Below, piece after piece: positions 43,001 through 54,116 of a DNA stretch of 64,000 bases (the stretch's first letter is position 1; each line of letters begins with the position of its first letter). Below the pieces are notes generated by a model, which saw only the letters and a list, made by a program, of their open reading frames with translations, was not told the DNA's origin and searched no databases. The position numbers and the translations under genes were made by a program. Origin of the DNA: Artemisia argyi (Eukaryota > Streptophyta > Magnoliopsida > Asterales > Asteraceae); the NCBI GenBank assembly GCA_030686995.1, contig CM060702.1:63552440-63616439 (forward strand), read 5' to 3'.

Positions 43001-44294
43001 TGCTTTTATAAGCTTGACTGTTTGCTTGGTGACATCAGTGGTCACCAAGCTGGTTTCATAAGCCTTTTTCTTGGACCTAACCTCAAGCTTTCTCTAAGAT
43101 ATTTGGTTCTTTAGGAATCTAGTTGTACTAGCTTTTAGGATCCAAGCTTATTTTGGGCTCAAGAGCTTTTGCCCCTAGCTGAAATAAAGCCTGCAAGTTG
43201 CCCCAAAGGGCCTGTTTGGTCTGTGGCATTTTGGATTTGCTTATTAGCTTATTTTAGCTTATCAGTGTGCCCCCTTGCTTGTTTTAACTCATTTCCAGTA
43301 CACATAAGTTGCTCATAGCTTATTTTCCAGCTTGTGTTTACTGAGTAGCTTGTTTCAAGCTTAAATCCCATTTTCAAAGTCAAAAAGCTCACTGTTGAGC
43401 TTTTTAGCTCACACATAGCTTATTTTTGAGTTTCATAAAGTTCACCTTCACAAAAGTTTCCTATTTTCAGTTGTTTGATAGTTGTGGAAAAGAAAAAACA
43501 AGAAAAATCAATTTTAAAAAAAAGTGATAGCTTCTATTTAAGCCATTTGACTTATTTTCAGCTTTTTCAAAAAGCACTTCTCATTTTTATATTTTTCCTA
43601 GGTTCCTGCACATATATAGTATTTTTAGAAAAAGTTTCATATTTTTCACTATTCATTTAGTATTTATTATAATTTAATTTAGTTTAAATTAATTAATAAT
43701 TAGTTTTTAATCAATAATAATTATATAAAAGTCAAAAAAATATATTTTCAGTTTTAAAACTAGTTTTAAGCTATCTTAGAATTTTCATTTTTCTAGCTTA
43801 AATTCATATTAAGTTATATTTTTGTCTAATTTATATAATTAAAAGTAATTAATTAATAATAAATAATTAAATAGTTTAAAATTTATTTTTCTTTTTCTTA
43901 AAATTTCTTTTGTCATTAGGATTGTAAAAATTTAATTTTCACATCCGTAGGATTTTTATTGCTCTTGTTTCACTTTTTATTTTGTACGTTTACGTTTATT
44001 TTAAATTTAAACGTACGTTTTTAGGTTTTTATACGTTTCTAGGTAATTTGGTTTTACATAGTTGTTAATATTGTTCATTTGAATCATTTCCTTTACATTT
44101 CCTTAGTTCATTCACTAATACTCCTTTTCCTGTTGAAAATCACCCGATCACAGATCCGTTTGAATACCTTTACGCACCTTGCTGGGACTTAACGACCCAG
44201 GAAAACATTATACTCCTTGGTTAGTTGGCCTAAGCTGTTTGACCATCTTGACCACATCAATGGTTAACTTTGGTTGACCATTTGTGGCCAATCA
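40060..44294 (+). repeat. 5' LTR of element B
   Basis: The LTR is 4235 bp. The first 24 nt form the same terminal palindrome as in A, but the tip reads TAATGAG instead of TGATGAG. The end is GGCCAATCA. A degenerate repeat with GGTCCCTNAA at about 45-bp spacing fills 40205-40560. A 14-C run is at 40718-40731. TAAGCTTA-type palindromes are dense at about 42650-43450. The small ORFs inside have no protein-like features. Confidence 0.88.
40205..40560 (+). repeat. Degenerate GGTCCCTNAA repeats in the B LTR
   Basis: About eight units of AAATTGNCAAAATTGGTCCCT type. Similar units, inverted, occur in element A at 7440-7800 and as GGACTAAAANTG in the Tekay LTR at 4000-4240. Confidence 0.6.
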
Positions 44295-44299
44295 AATTT

Positions 44300-44316
44300 T
44301 GGCGCCACTGCCGGGG
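44300..44316 (+). other. Primer-binding site of element B (Asp tRNA type)
   Basis: TGGCGCCACTGCCGGGG, five bases after the LTR, identical to that of element A. Confidence 0.85.
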
Positions 44317-44825
44317 AGGTGTGCTGCGTATTCTCAACGTCTTAGAGATTAGTGGTTTTTCAATATCGTCATTGTAAAAATTCCATCACTTTTGTAAATT
44401 TTAATCAAAACATCAAAAAAGTCATTAACACTTTTCCTAAAGTTTTAACAACACAAAACAAATCAAAAAAACAAACAAAACAAATCGTTACGTTTACTAC
44501 CTCGGATTTCTTTTAGGTGATTCTAAAAGGAAAACGATTTTGGTTAACGAAACGATACCAAAAATAATTTCCAAGTTTTTTCACATATAAACAAAAACCC
44601 AAAAACATTTTCCTTTTTCTTGTTAATAAATACATAAAATACATTGTCGAAAACCAAGGCAGAATACTACCTAACTGGGGGTATGAACATTAATAAGTTC
44701 CCAAATTAAATATTAAAACTTTCCATTGTATCCTTGTGAGTGTGTACCTTTTTCAAAGAAGCCATTCATCTTGTGATTATTGGTTTAAGTTCACTGTTGT
44801 TTTGCCTCGATTTTGTTCTTAGTGC
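44317..44825 (+). other. Leader of element B
   Basis: 509 bp, A-rich. No ORF, repeat or structure that I can support. Confidence 0.5.
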
Positions 44826-45623
44826 ATGCGCACTTGTTCTACTAGGTCTACGAGCCCATTACATGAGCTTGTAAGAATTCCTCGAAGACACCGTAGACGT
44901 TCTGCACCAATAGGCGGATCTGAGATCCGTACTGTTTCCACATCTGCTGTAACCATGGCGGAAGACCGCCTTATGAATGAGCTTCTCCAAGCACCCATCG
45001 AGGGTTACGGAGATGCTATTGTTGTTCCAGCCATCGTGGCTGATAATTTCGAGCTCAAAACCGGGTTACTGAATCTTGTAACCTCAAGTCAATTCTATGG
45101 TTTTGAGAGGGACGATCCTCATGCTCACATTCGACGATTTAACAAAATCACATCAACCATCAAATACAAAAATGTCCCTTCTGAAGCAATCAAACTTCTT
45201 CTCTTCCCGTTTTCCCTCGAGGGACGAGCCCGGATTTAGCTTGAAAAACAACCCCCTCGTTCAATTGAGACATGGGAAGATTTGGTCAAAAAATTTGTGA
45301 ATGAATTCTTCCCACATTCTAAGACCACAAGTCTTAAAAACGAAATCACCAAATTCACCCAAAAATTTGATGAATCATTTGGTGAAGCGTGGGATCGTTT
45401 TAAAGAATTACTTCGCAAACGTCCTCATCATGGTTTCTCCAAGTTGATGTAACTCGATACTTTCTACAATGGTGTGAGCCAAGCTGATCAGGATTCTCTC
45501 AATGCCTCCGCGGGAGGTAATTTTTTGAGTAGAACCACAAAAGAAGCTTTAGCTATCATCGAGAACAAGTCTAAGATCCGCTCTATGCGAAGCAAGCCGG
45601 TTGTTTCCCAAGTGAGTGCTGGT
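44826..45623 (+). pseudogene. Element B gag, 5' part, cut by N1
   Basis: The N-terminal segment is rich in Arg and Ser. A typical Athila capsid starts at about residue 60 (NELLQAPIEGYG, then FELKTGLLNLV and FSLEGRARI). Stops interrupt it at 45237 (TAG) and 45450 (TAA), but the same frame continues to the insertion at 45623 (EITKFTQKFDESFGEAWDRF block). The N1 target duplication CTGGT falls here. Confidence 0.88.
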
Positions 45624-47054
45624 TGATGAGGCGAAAAATGAACCGTTTTTAAGGGGTCATTTAAGCCCGAATTCGAATTTATTTGATCAAATATTGCCCT
45701 AAATTGTTTCTTTTGTCATTTTAGGTACTTTTGGAGTGAAATCTGGAAAAGGAAGCATTTTGGACATTTTTGGAGCATAAAAGAAAGGAAATGGCAAAGA
45801 CTTAATTTTCCTTGCTGGGAACAGTACCTGACGGCATCACAAGCTTCTATATGACGACGTCAAGAGCAATACAAGAGGTGGAAGTGGATGATACATGTGA
45901 CGATCCAAAAAGTTTTGTAATAAGGAGATGACAGCGTCACCCAAGGCCGTCATGGTCCAAGTATTAGTGACGGCCCAGAGCAAAATCACACATGACGACG
46001 TCAAAAGTGGATCTAGGCAATCCGATTTCATTATGGGCGGCGAGTTGACGGTGTCACAGATTTCTTCTTGACGCCGTCACCCTGTATTATCTATATATAG
46101 TTTTCCAAATTTCATTCATTGGTGTGCAACTTTGAGGGAGAAACCCTAGGTCGAATTTTTCAAGCTTTTTCAAGGGTTCCAACCCTTTGAACTTTTCATG
46201 TCAATTTGAGAAAAGTACACTTTCAATTCAATCAATATGTCTATGTGTTGCTTGAATATATCTTACACTTGTCTTCAATTTAACATGCTCGGCTAGATCT
46301 CTTTTGTGTTTGCTTAGATGTAGTGAAACCTAGATGTTAATTATGGGTTGATTGTTTGTTTATAATTGTTACGAATGATTGTATTCGATGTTAGGCTTAA
46401 GAAAACTGGCAGACTTCCATTCGTAACATGCTTGAACGTCTTAAGAAACATGATCAGAGGTGTACTATGATTTTTGGTTGTATTTAATGCGTAGGAGAAT
46501 TCTAATGATCCCATGTTAGGGAGCTTCTAACGGCTCGACATAGGAGTGAAGTAGGATCCTATAGAGTTAGGGAATATTGTACACGGCCCTACGACTAGTA
46601 TTAAGGAATACGACCCGTCATCCATGCAATTGTAACAAACTATCAACCTGTAAAAGATATCTAGGGAGTAATGAAACCTAAGTAAACACAACTTTCCCCA
46701 TCATTGTTTACACCACTAGTATAATTAGATTTCATTTCATTTTTGTTATTTTATTTTGATTGCATCTTTAGTTATTGGGTTAGTTGGCTAGGAACTAATT
46801 CCGCCCACTCCTCCAAAAACCAGAGATTTTATTGCTTTTATAAAAAATAAAAATACAAAAAGAATCATCCCTCACCTCTAGACTTAATTTAGGAGATTTT
46901 CGAATCCTAGCGACACTATTCCTGAGTTGAACGATCAATCCCCCGGTACTTGTCACTATACTATACTACAACGATCAGGTACACTACCTGGTGGGGGTTG
47001 TAAGCTTCTCGAGATCCCTCGAGAGGTAAAGCCTGGTGCGATTCCCACGTATCA
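45624..47054 (+). repeat. 5' LTR of N1
   Basis: 1431 bp. Many of its differences from the 3' LTR are C/T or G/A at CG sites of the dyads, for example GCATC against GCGTC near 45836. Confidence 0.95.
45829..46100 (+). promoter_or_regulatory. TGACG dyad array and TATA box of the N1 5' LTR
   Basis: About nine TGACG sites lie over 45829-46079, including TGACGGCATCA, TGACGACGTCA, TGACAGCGTCA, TGACGGTGTCA and TGACGCCGTCA. They are followed after about 12 bp by TATATATAG (46092-46100). Confidence 0.62.
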
Positions 47055-47060
47055 AATTTT

Positions 47061-47079
47061 TGGCGCCGCAGCCCGGGGA
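47061..47079 (+). other. Primer-binding site of N1 (Asp tRNA type)
   Basis: TGGCGCCGCAGCCCGGGGA, six bases inside the LTR. It resembles the tRNA-Asp complement with a few changes. Confidence 0.75.
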
Positions 47080-47224
47080 ATAGTTATTGTCTAGGTTAGG
47101 ATTTCTTTTTATTAGGTCTACTTGCTAGATTCCTTTCTAGTAAGATTTTATTTTTATTTTTAGGTTTTCTTTAGTCTATCTCATTTCTTCATGTCTTTGT
47201 TCATAACATTTACCATCCGACATC

Positions 47225-49495
47225 ATGGAAGGTGGTAACATCTTTGAACACATCAACCCACCACAACAAAACCACCCACAAAACCCACCACTAGCAAACA
47301 AACCTCTTAGGCCCGGAACCTTAGGAGAGTATTCCCGTCCTAGCCACCAAGGCTAACGAAACACTATTGAGCTCACTCAAGGAGCCAATGTGTCTCCCTT
47401 GCGATCCGACACCATCCGGTTGGTGCAAAGCGGATGTGCATTCCATGGACTTCATTCCGAAGATCCTAATCAACATCTCAAGGATTTCCTTAAAATCGTT
47501 GATTCTATAGGCCTTGATGTTACAACTATAGAGTCAACCCGATTACGCCTATTCCAATTCTATCTATGTGATCAAGCTAGTCAATGGCTTGAACGTCTAC
47601 CCGCGGGATCCATCACCTCATGGGATGATCTCACCACTCGCTTCCTTGCTCAATTTTTTCCACCGGGGAGAACTACCAAGCTTAGAAATGATATCTTGAT
47701 GTTCCAACAACGTCAAGGCGAAACTCTATATGAAGCATGGACTCGTTTCAAGGACTTACTCCAAAAAGTCCCTCATCATGGCATAGATCTTTGGCTCCAA
47801 GTCCAAATCTTCTATGACCATATCGACCTCTCCACAAGGTGAACCATTGACCAATCGGCCGGTGGCAAGCTACGTGATCTAAGTGCAGAAGAATCATGGG
47901 AACTCATAGAAGATCTTGCTCTCTAAGACAACGAAAGTTGGAATGATCCCCGTGATTTGAACAAAACGGTCAAGGCAATATCTTTGCCTTTGAACAATTC
48001 TAGCAATCCCGACCGTAGGATCATGGAACTTGAGGACCAAGTCAAGTTTCTCATGAAATCTTACGAAGATCCTAAGCCTTCACGCCAAGTGAACAAAATC
48101 ACTTCTTCATGCAAATTATGTAGTGGTCCTCATGACACTCGTGATTGCGTGGAACTCCCCGGACAAGCTTTTGCGGACTACGCATCCTCGCGTACCGACG
48201 AAGCGGGAGACAATTGGTACACTTTGAAACCCGAGCCAAACCCTTACGGTGATTCCTACAACCCTTCTTGGAAAAATCACCCGAACCTTAGGTGGAAACA
48301 AAACCAAAACGTGCCCCAAAACAATTCTTCTAATCCACCTAATCGTTACCAACCAAACGGTCCACCCTCTAATCGTACTTTCAACAACAATCCTTCTAAT
48401 AACTATGGTAGTACCAATAATCTTGAAGGATTGATGTCCAAGTTTATGGCATCTCAAGAGGCTCACATAGCTAAATTTGAAACCGAATTCAATCAACAAC
48501 AAATGGAGATGACCAATAAGATTGACAACTTGTTGAAAGCCCTCAACAACCAAGTGCTAACTACACATAGGAAGGACACTAGGGACACTAATGGCGGAAT
48601 CCAAATTAAGGACCCCTCGTCATCTAAACACATCCACTTTGTCAATGTTGACACAATTAAGCCAAAAGATAAGGATATAGAAGAAAGTGACAAGGATGAA
48701 GTTGGAATAGAAACCGAGACTAGGGATGAGATTAAGGAAGTTGAGGTTAATAAGGGAGAAAAGTTAGAGGAAGTAGAAAACATAGAAGAGTACTTTGATA
48801 AGTTGCCCACCAAGGAAAAACGGGAATATCACAAGGATTTATTCGATGATCCCGAGACACCATATATCCTTGGTTCACCCCTTATTAAAGTAGGTGATCC
48901 CTCTAACATCAACATACCATGCAACATTGGGCATATGCATGTATGGAAAGCTTATATTGATCCTAGGTCTCCTATAAACATCATGACTAGGACCTATTAT
49001 AATTGGGGTATGAAGAAGCAACTTGGTTATAGGATGATGCCCAACAAGAATTTGATAAGTAATTTTTTAGGAAGAGTGAAAGGATTACATGTATTTGTAG
49101 GAAACTTCACTTATGTTATCGACTTTGTGATAGTGGAGGATACTCGTCCGATAATAGATGATTGCCTAAGTCAAGTAGTGTTCGGAAAACCATTTGTTGA
49201 GGCCTCTAAGATGAGTTATGACCCGACCCTAGGGATAGTTAGATTCAAGGAAGAGAACGATGAGATTGCTTACCAAATGCCCTATAAGATTGAACAATAC
49301 CGCCTCCTATCAAACATAGAAAAGGAACACAAGCAAGCAGTTTACTATAGGAATGATGAGGATAGACGTAGAGGAGTAGCGTATGTCATGAATAGAATAC
49401 TTGGTTTCTACAAGAAATGTTTGCTACTAGGTCCGGAATACAAAACTAAGAATGGAGATGACCTAGAAAATGAGACCAACGATGAGGTCACGTAA
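47225..49495 (+). pseudogene. N1 gag with degenerate protease-like region, three nonsense codons
   Basis: One frame of 757 codons is broken by stops at 47354 (TAA), 47840 (TGA) and 47924 (TAA). Residues 60-205 are an Athila-type capsid (GCAFHGLHSEDP to WTRFKDLLQKVPHHG). A knuckle CKLCSGPHDTRDC of C-x2-C-x3-H-x4-C type follows at about 48111-48149. An Asn-rich linker and a Glu/Lys-rich coiled region come next. A retropepsin-like segment from about 48860 (YILGSPLIKVGD, then AYIDPRSPINIM) has Pro-Arg-Ser where an aspartic protease needs Thr/Ser-Gly after Asp, so it is probably inactive. The last part (YYRNDEDRRRGV block) I recall from composite genomes. It supplies no RT or integrase. Confidence 0.85.
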
Positions 49496-49934
49496 TAGCC
49501 CATGACCTTGAGTCTAGCTACAAGACTCGTAAAATAAAGAAAAGCGCTTCTTGGGAGGCAACCCATGTTTTGTGTGATTTTTATTTGTTTGATTGTTATT
49601 TGTTTCCGTATGCATGCTTTATTTTTATTGTTGGTAGATCATGTTTCAAACTAATTTGTGAAAATGCTTTATTTTGTTGTTTAACTTCGTCTTAACTTCA
49701 TATAAAGGTATTTTGCAAAATCTAAGTGTAAGGGGAAACCCCAAATATGTTTTTAAGAACGAAATTGATCATGATTCTCCACAATATTAAATGAACATGT
49801 GTATTAGTATTTGTTAGAGTCAAATGCTTGTATCGAGTCATAATGATGTTTTACAGGATTTTCCAGGAAGTAGGACATAAGTTTTTCCAGAAATTTTCTG
49901 GAAACTTAACGTAAAGATTTTTGCAGGTCACTTC

Positions 49935-49968
49935 TGATGGCGTCAGGAGTTTACTCCTGACGGCGTCA
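49935..49968 (+). repeat. Internal TGACG hairpin of N1
   Basis: TGATGGCGTCAGGAGT and ACTCCTGACGGCGTCA face each other with 2 bp between, a near-perfect 34-nt hairpin made from the same motif as the LTR array. Confidence 0.75.
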
Positions 49969-50339
49969 TGTGTAAAATTCTGGAAATTTTGTGAGTTTTG
50001 TTTTTCTAACGGAGTCTTAAAGTTTTTGTTAATTGTTTAGTTTTATAAACTCTAGGAAATCTGCAAACATTCATTCCACAAGCATTATATCTTAATTTGT
50101 TTTCTAGGACTTGTTATTATAGATTGCCGCCGATTTTACGCGAGGTTGCCTTGTTTGTTTTCTTAGGTTTAACAGGTTATGTATGACAAGAAGATGATTT
50201 ATATTTCTGGAAGGGAAGCTTTGAATGTTCATTTTCTTGGAGGAAGATCTAACCTTGTTAACACACTATCCACACCGAACGAATCAGGGGAGTATTTGCT
50301 TTCATTCTTTTACCTATTTCACTTTTACATTCTTTAATT

Positions 50340-50359
50340 GAACATTGGGGACAATGTTC
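50340..50359 (+). other. Hairpin beside an internal purine tract in N1
   Basis: GAACATTGGGGACAATGTTC, with 8-bp perfect arms, lies four bases before TAAGTGTAAGGGG. It has the same design as 8562-8581 in element A. Confidence 0.7.
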
Positions 50360-51932
50360 TTCCTAAGTGTAAGGGGAGGGTAAATGATGATACCTTATAG
50401 AATACAATTGCACTTGAGTTTGTTTGTTTGAGGGTAGGTGTGTAATAAAACTAAGAGAAATACTTGTTAGTGTAATTTTAGCGCCAAATTTAAAATTTTT
50501 TACAACATTTAGGAGTGAAACTTTAGCCTTAGCAAGTGTCTCATGGATAGGAGTTGTACGACTAGCACAAAACCGTACCATTCAGAAAACTTTTCCACCC
50601 AAATATGTGAGGTTCTCCTTTAGATTTGATAGGAAAAGCATTCATTGTTAGTGCTTATGAGTGTACCGGTAGTATTTAGATTCTAGAACTTGCGTTAGTG
50701 ATGCATCCCGAGACCGCTAGTGAGACTACATTCGTGTGGTAGGATTTACTACATGATAAGAGGCATTAGGATCACCCTTGTGTTTAAACCCGTATCATAA
50801 TTACTTGACTATTTAAGTCATATTACTTGGCTAGTAAAGTCAACTAATTTTTCCCACACCTTAGCGTTGTACTCATTTTTAGTACACGAAACCCCTAGTA
50901 CACCCCTCCGAGCCTATCTTTTCGTTTCTACCTTTAAGCATCTTACTTAAAGGAAGAATTTGTTACAACCCACTTAAATGTACACCCAAACCGCCTTAGC
51001 CTTCTGTATATGCACTCATCTTTAGTGCATTATTGTTATTTGTTTAAACCTTTAGTTAATTATCTAATTGATTACATGGTTGCTAAGTCGAGTCATATCT
51101 TGTACATATTGTTTTGGGACGATTGGGACTCATGGGTAAAGTACTTGTGTTATGGAGTAATGGGGAAGAACATCATATATTACCCCCATCTGTGCGTTAA
51201 TCTTAAAAAGTACTCCAACTGTAATTTATTGTAAAAGTATGTAAAAATTCAAGTGTAAGGGGAATGTACATTCCCTATGATGTATTATTTTAGATGGTAG
51301 GGTAAGAATGTAGGCAAAAAAAAAAAAAAAAAATCAAAAAAATTAAGAAAAAGAAAAAAAAATAGAAAAAAGAGAAGAGAAAAAACATACGGACTACCAT
51401 CCCGTTTCATTCTATGTTTATTGTTTTTATTATTTTTGATTTATTAGTTTAAGTCGAGTCTAGTCTTGGCTTAGCAACGCCATATTGTACATGTAATTAA
51501 GCAAGATGATTAACTCGCCACCAGTAAATATTGCCTTTATCCAACAAAACCATGTATTCCATATCCCTACACCTAACGTTATAACCCTTTGAAAGACCTC
51601 TTTGATAGTTTATCCTAGGTGCTTACGCCAAGTGGTGGAGGTTTGATCCTTTCCCAAGCCTATGGTAATCTATTTGGCTATTACAGGTAGTGAGAGATGT
51701 TTTCCATTTCCTTATTGTGATATATACTTTATTACACCCGAGAGATGTGAGTATCTAAACACTATTTGTGAGGTGCTAGTGTATGACCTCCATGCTTGTC
51801 TTTGGTCTTTAGTGGAACGATTATTTGTTGTAATTACTTTTATATTAGTGTTAAATGACCCCTAACTTGTATTTTGATTAGAATAAAAGCGCATTTGCTT
51901 GATGACAAGCAAATCTCAAGTGTAAGGGTATT

Positions 51933-53363
51933 TGATGAAGCGAAAAATGAACCGTTTTTAAGGGGTCATTTAAGCCCGAATTCGAATTTATTTGATCAAA
52001 TATTGCCCTAAATTGTTCCTTTTGTCATTTTAGGTACTTTTGGAGTGAAATCTGGAAAAGGAATCATTTTGGACGTTTTTTGGAGCATAAAAGTGAAGAA
52101 AACGGCAAAGTCTTAATTTTCCTTGCTGGGAACAGTACCTGACGGCGTCACAAGCTTCTATATGACGGCGTCAAGAGCAATACAAGAGGTGGAAGTGGAT
52201 AATACACGTAACGATCCAGAAAGTTTTGTACTAAGGAGATGACGGCGTCACCCAAGGCCGTCATGGTCCAAGTATTAGTGGGCCCAGAGCAAAATCACAC
52301 ATGACTGCGTCAAAAGTGGATCTAGGCAATTCGATTTCATTATGGACGGCGAGTTGATGGCATCACAGATTTCTTCTTGACGCCGTCACCCTGTATTATC
52401 TATATATAGTTTTCCAAATTTCATTCATTGGCGTGCAACTTTGAGGGAGAAACCCTAGGTCGAATTTTTCCAGCTTTTTCAAGGGTTCCAACCCTTTGAA
52501 CTTTTCATGTCAATTTGAGATAAGTACTCTTTCAATTCAATCAATATGTCTATGTGTTGCTTGAAAATATCTTACACTTGTCTTCAATTTAACATGCTCA
52601 GCTAGATCTTTTTTGTGTTTGCTTAGATGTAGTGAAACCTAGATGTTAATTATGGGATGATTGTTTGTTTATAATTGTTACGGATGATTGTATTCGATGT
52701 TAGTCTTAAGAAAACTGGAAGACTTCCATTGGTAACATGCTTGAACGTCTTAAGAAACATGATCAGAGGTGTACTATGATTTTTTGGTTGTATTTAATGC
52801 GTAGGAGAATTCTAATGATCCCATGTTAGGAGCTTCTAACGGCTCGACATAGGAGTGAAGTAGGATCCTATAGAGTTAGGGAATATTGTACACGGCCCTA
52901 CGACTAGTATTAAGGAATACAACCCATCATCCATGCAATTGTAACAAACTATCAACCTGTAAAAGATATCTAGGGAGTAATGAAACCTAAGTAAACACAA
53001 CTTTCCCCATCATTCTTTACACCACTAGTATAATTAGATTTCATTTCATTTTTGTTATTTTATTTTGATTGCATCTTTAGTTATTGGGTTAGTTGGCTAG
53101 CAACTAATTCCGCCCACTCCTCCAAAAACCCGAGATTTTATTGCTTTTATAAAAAATAAAAATACAAAAAGAATCATCCCTCACCTCTAGACTTAATTTA
53201 GGAGATTTTCTAATCCTAGCGACACTATTCCTAAGTTGAACGATCAATCCCCCGGTACTTGTCACTATACTATACTACAACGATCAGGTACACTGCCTGG
53301 TGAGAGTTGTAAGCTTCTCGAGATCCCTCGAGAGGTAAAGCCTGGTGCGATTCCCACGTATCA
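51933..53363 (+). repeat. 3' LTR of N1
   Basis: 1431 bp. The dyad array is at 52140-52389 with several perfect TGACGGCGTCA sites, and TATATATAG is at 52401-52409. Confidence 0.95.
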
Positions 53364-53368
53364 CTGGT

Positions 53369-54116
53369 CCTTCCACTTAATCATCTATGAGTCAATCTAG
53401 CACCGATGCTAAGATTGACAAGCTCACTGAAGCTATTCAAGCTTTGGTTCTCTCCCAACAAAAGAAATTCTCTTTCCCACAAACCTCTCCACATGCTGAG
53501 GTTAAAAAAGTGGAACTCTGTGTCACTTGTGGTGGCCCTCATGTGTATTACAACTGCACTGCCACTGATGGTAATCCATATGAAGCTAATGCAATAGCCG
53601 GGACTTCCAATCCAGGAGGCAACCAATACCGTCCTCCAATGGACCCGAACTATCATCCTAACCACTACCTTGGACCACCCGGTTTTAATCAAAACCAGAA
53701 TGTCCAAAACCGTAACCAAAACCAGAATCGAATAAACCAAGGTTTTCAAAACCAAGAGAATTTCAATCAAGGTCAAGGTTTTCAAAATCAGGTTTTCAAA
53801 ATCAGTTTTCCAAAACCAAGGTTTCCAAGACCAAGGAAACTTTAACCGAAACCAAGGTCAGGGTAATTTCAACCAAGGGTATTTTAATGGAAACAACAAC
53901 CAAAATCAAGGAAATTTTCAAAACCAAGGTCCTAACCAGAACAACCGAGCTCAAAATTTTCCTAATCAAACTCAAGCCATTGTTCCAACTAGACCATCAT
54001 CTGATGAGTTGTTGAAACAATTCATGAAATCCCAAGAAGAAATGAATAAGTTGTTGGTCAGCCAAATCTCTGAAATCAAAAAGTCTTTAAATGATTGACC
54101 CACGGGCTCAGGTACT
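53369..54116 (+). pseudogene. Element B gag, 3' part: zinc knuckle and Gln/Asn-rich tail
   Basis: Gag resumes after N1 in the same frame once the duplicated CTGGT is discounted. There is a stop at 53378. The knuckle CVTCGGPHVYYNC (C-x2-C-x3-H-x4-C) lies at about 53519-53557, followed by Asn/Gln/Gly/Phe-rich repeats. The frame is lost near 53800-53845. Confidence 0.85.

Larger units (their letters stand above)
49496..51932 (+). other. 3' non-coding region of N1 with four purine-tract-like motifs
   Basis: TAAGTGTAAGGGG or CAAGTGTAAGGG occurs at 49723-49735, 50364-50376, 51250-51262 and 51917-51928, the last being the purine tract beside the 3' LTR. A 20-nt hairpin is at 50340-50359, an inner dyad at 49935-49968 and an A-rich block at 51317-51385. 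No protein-like ORF. Confidence 0.75.
45624..53363 (+). mobile_element. Non-autonomous gypsy element N1, complete
   Basis: LTRs 45624-47054 and 51933-53363 are both exactly 1431 bp, TGATGA...GTATCA. The target duplication CTGGT is perfect (45619-45623 and 53364-53368). It holds an Asp-type PBS, a single gag-like frame with three stops, a long 3' non-coding region with four purine-tract-like motifs, and no polymerase. It belongs to the same family as N2 and N3. It presumably used enzymes of an unidentified Athila-like partner. Confidence 0.95.

Noticed and set aside
45829..46080. CRISPR-like array from evenly spaced dyads
   Set aside because: Spacing is irregular, units are imperfect palindromes and the context is an LTR promoter of a plant retroelement.
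48116..48553. 145-residue minus-strand ORF over N1 gag
   Set aside because: Antisense shadow of the Asn/Pro-rich gag linker.
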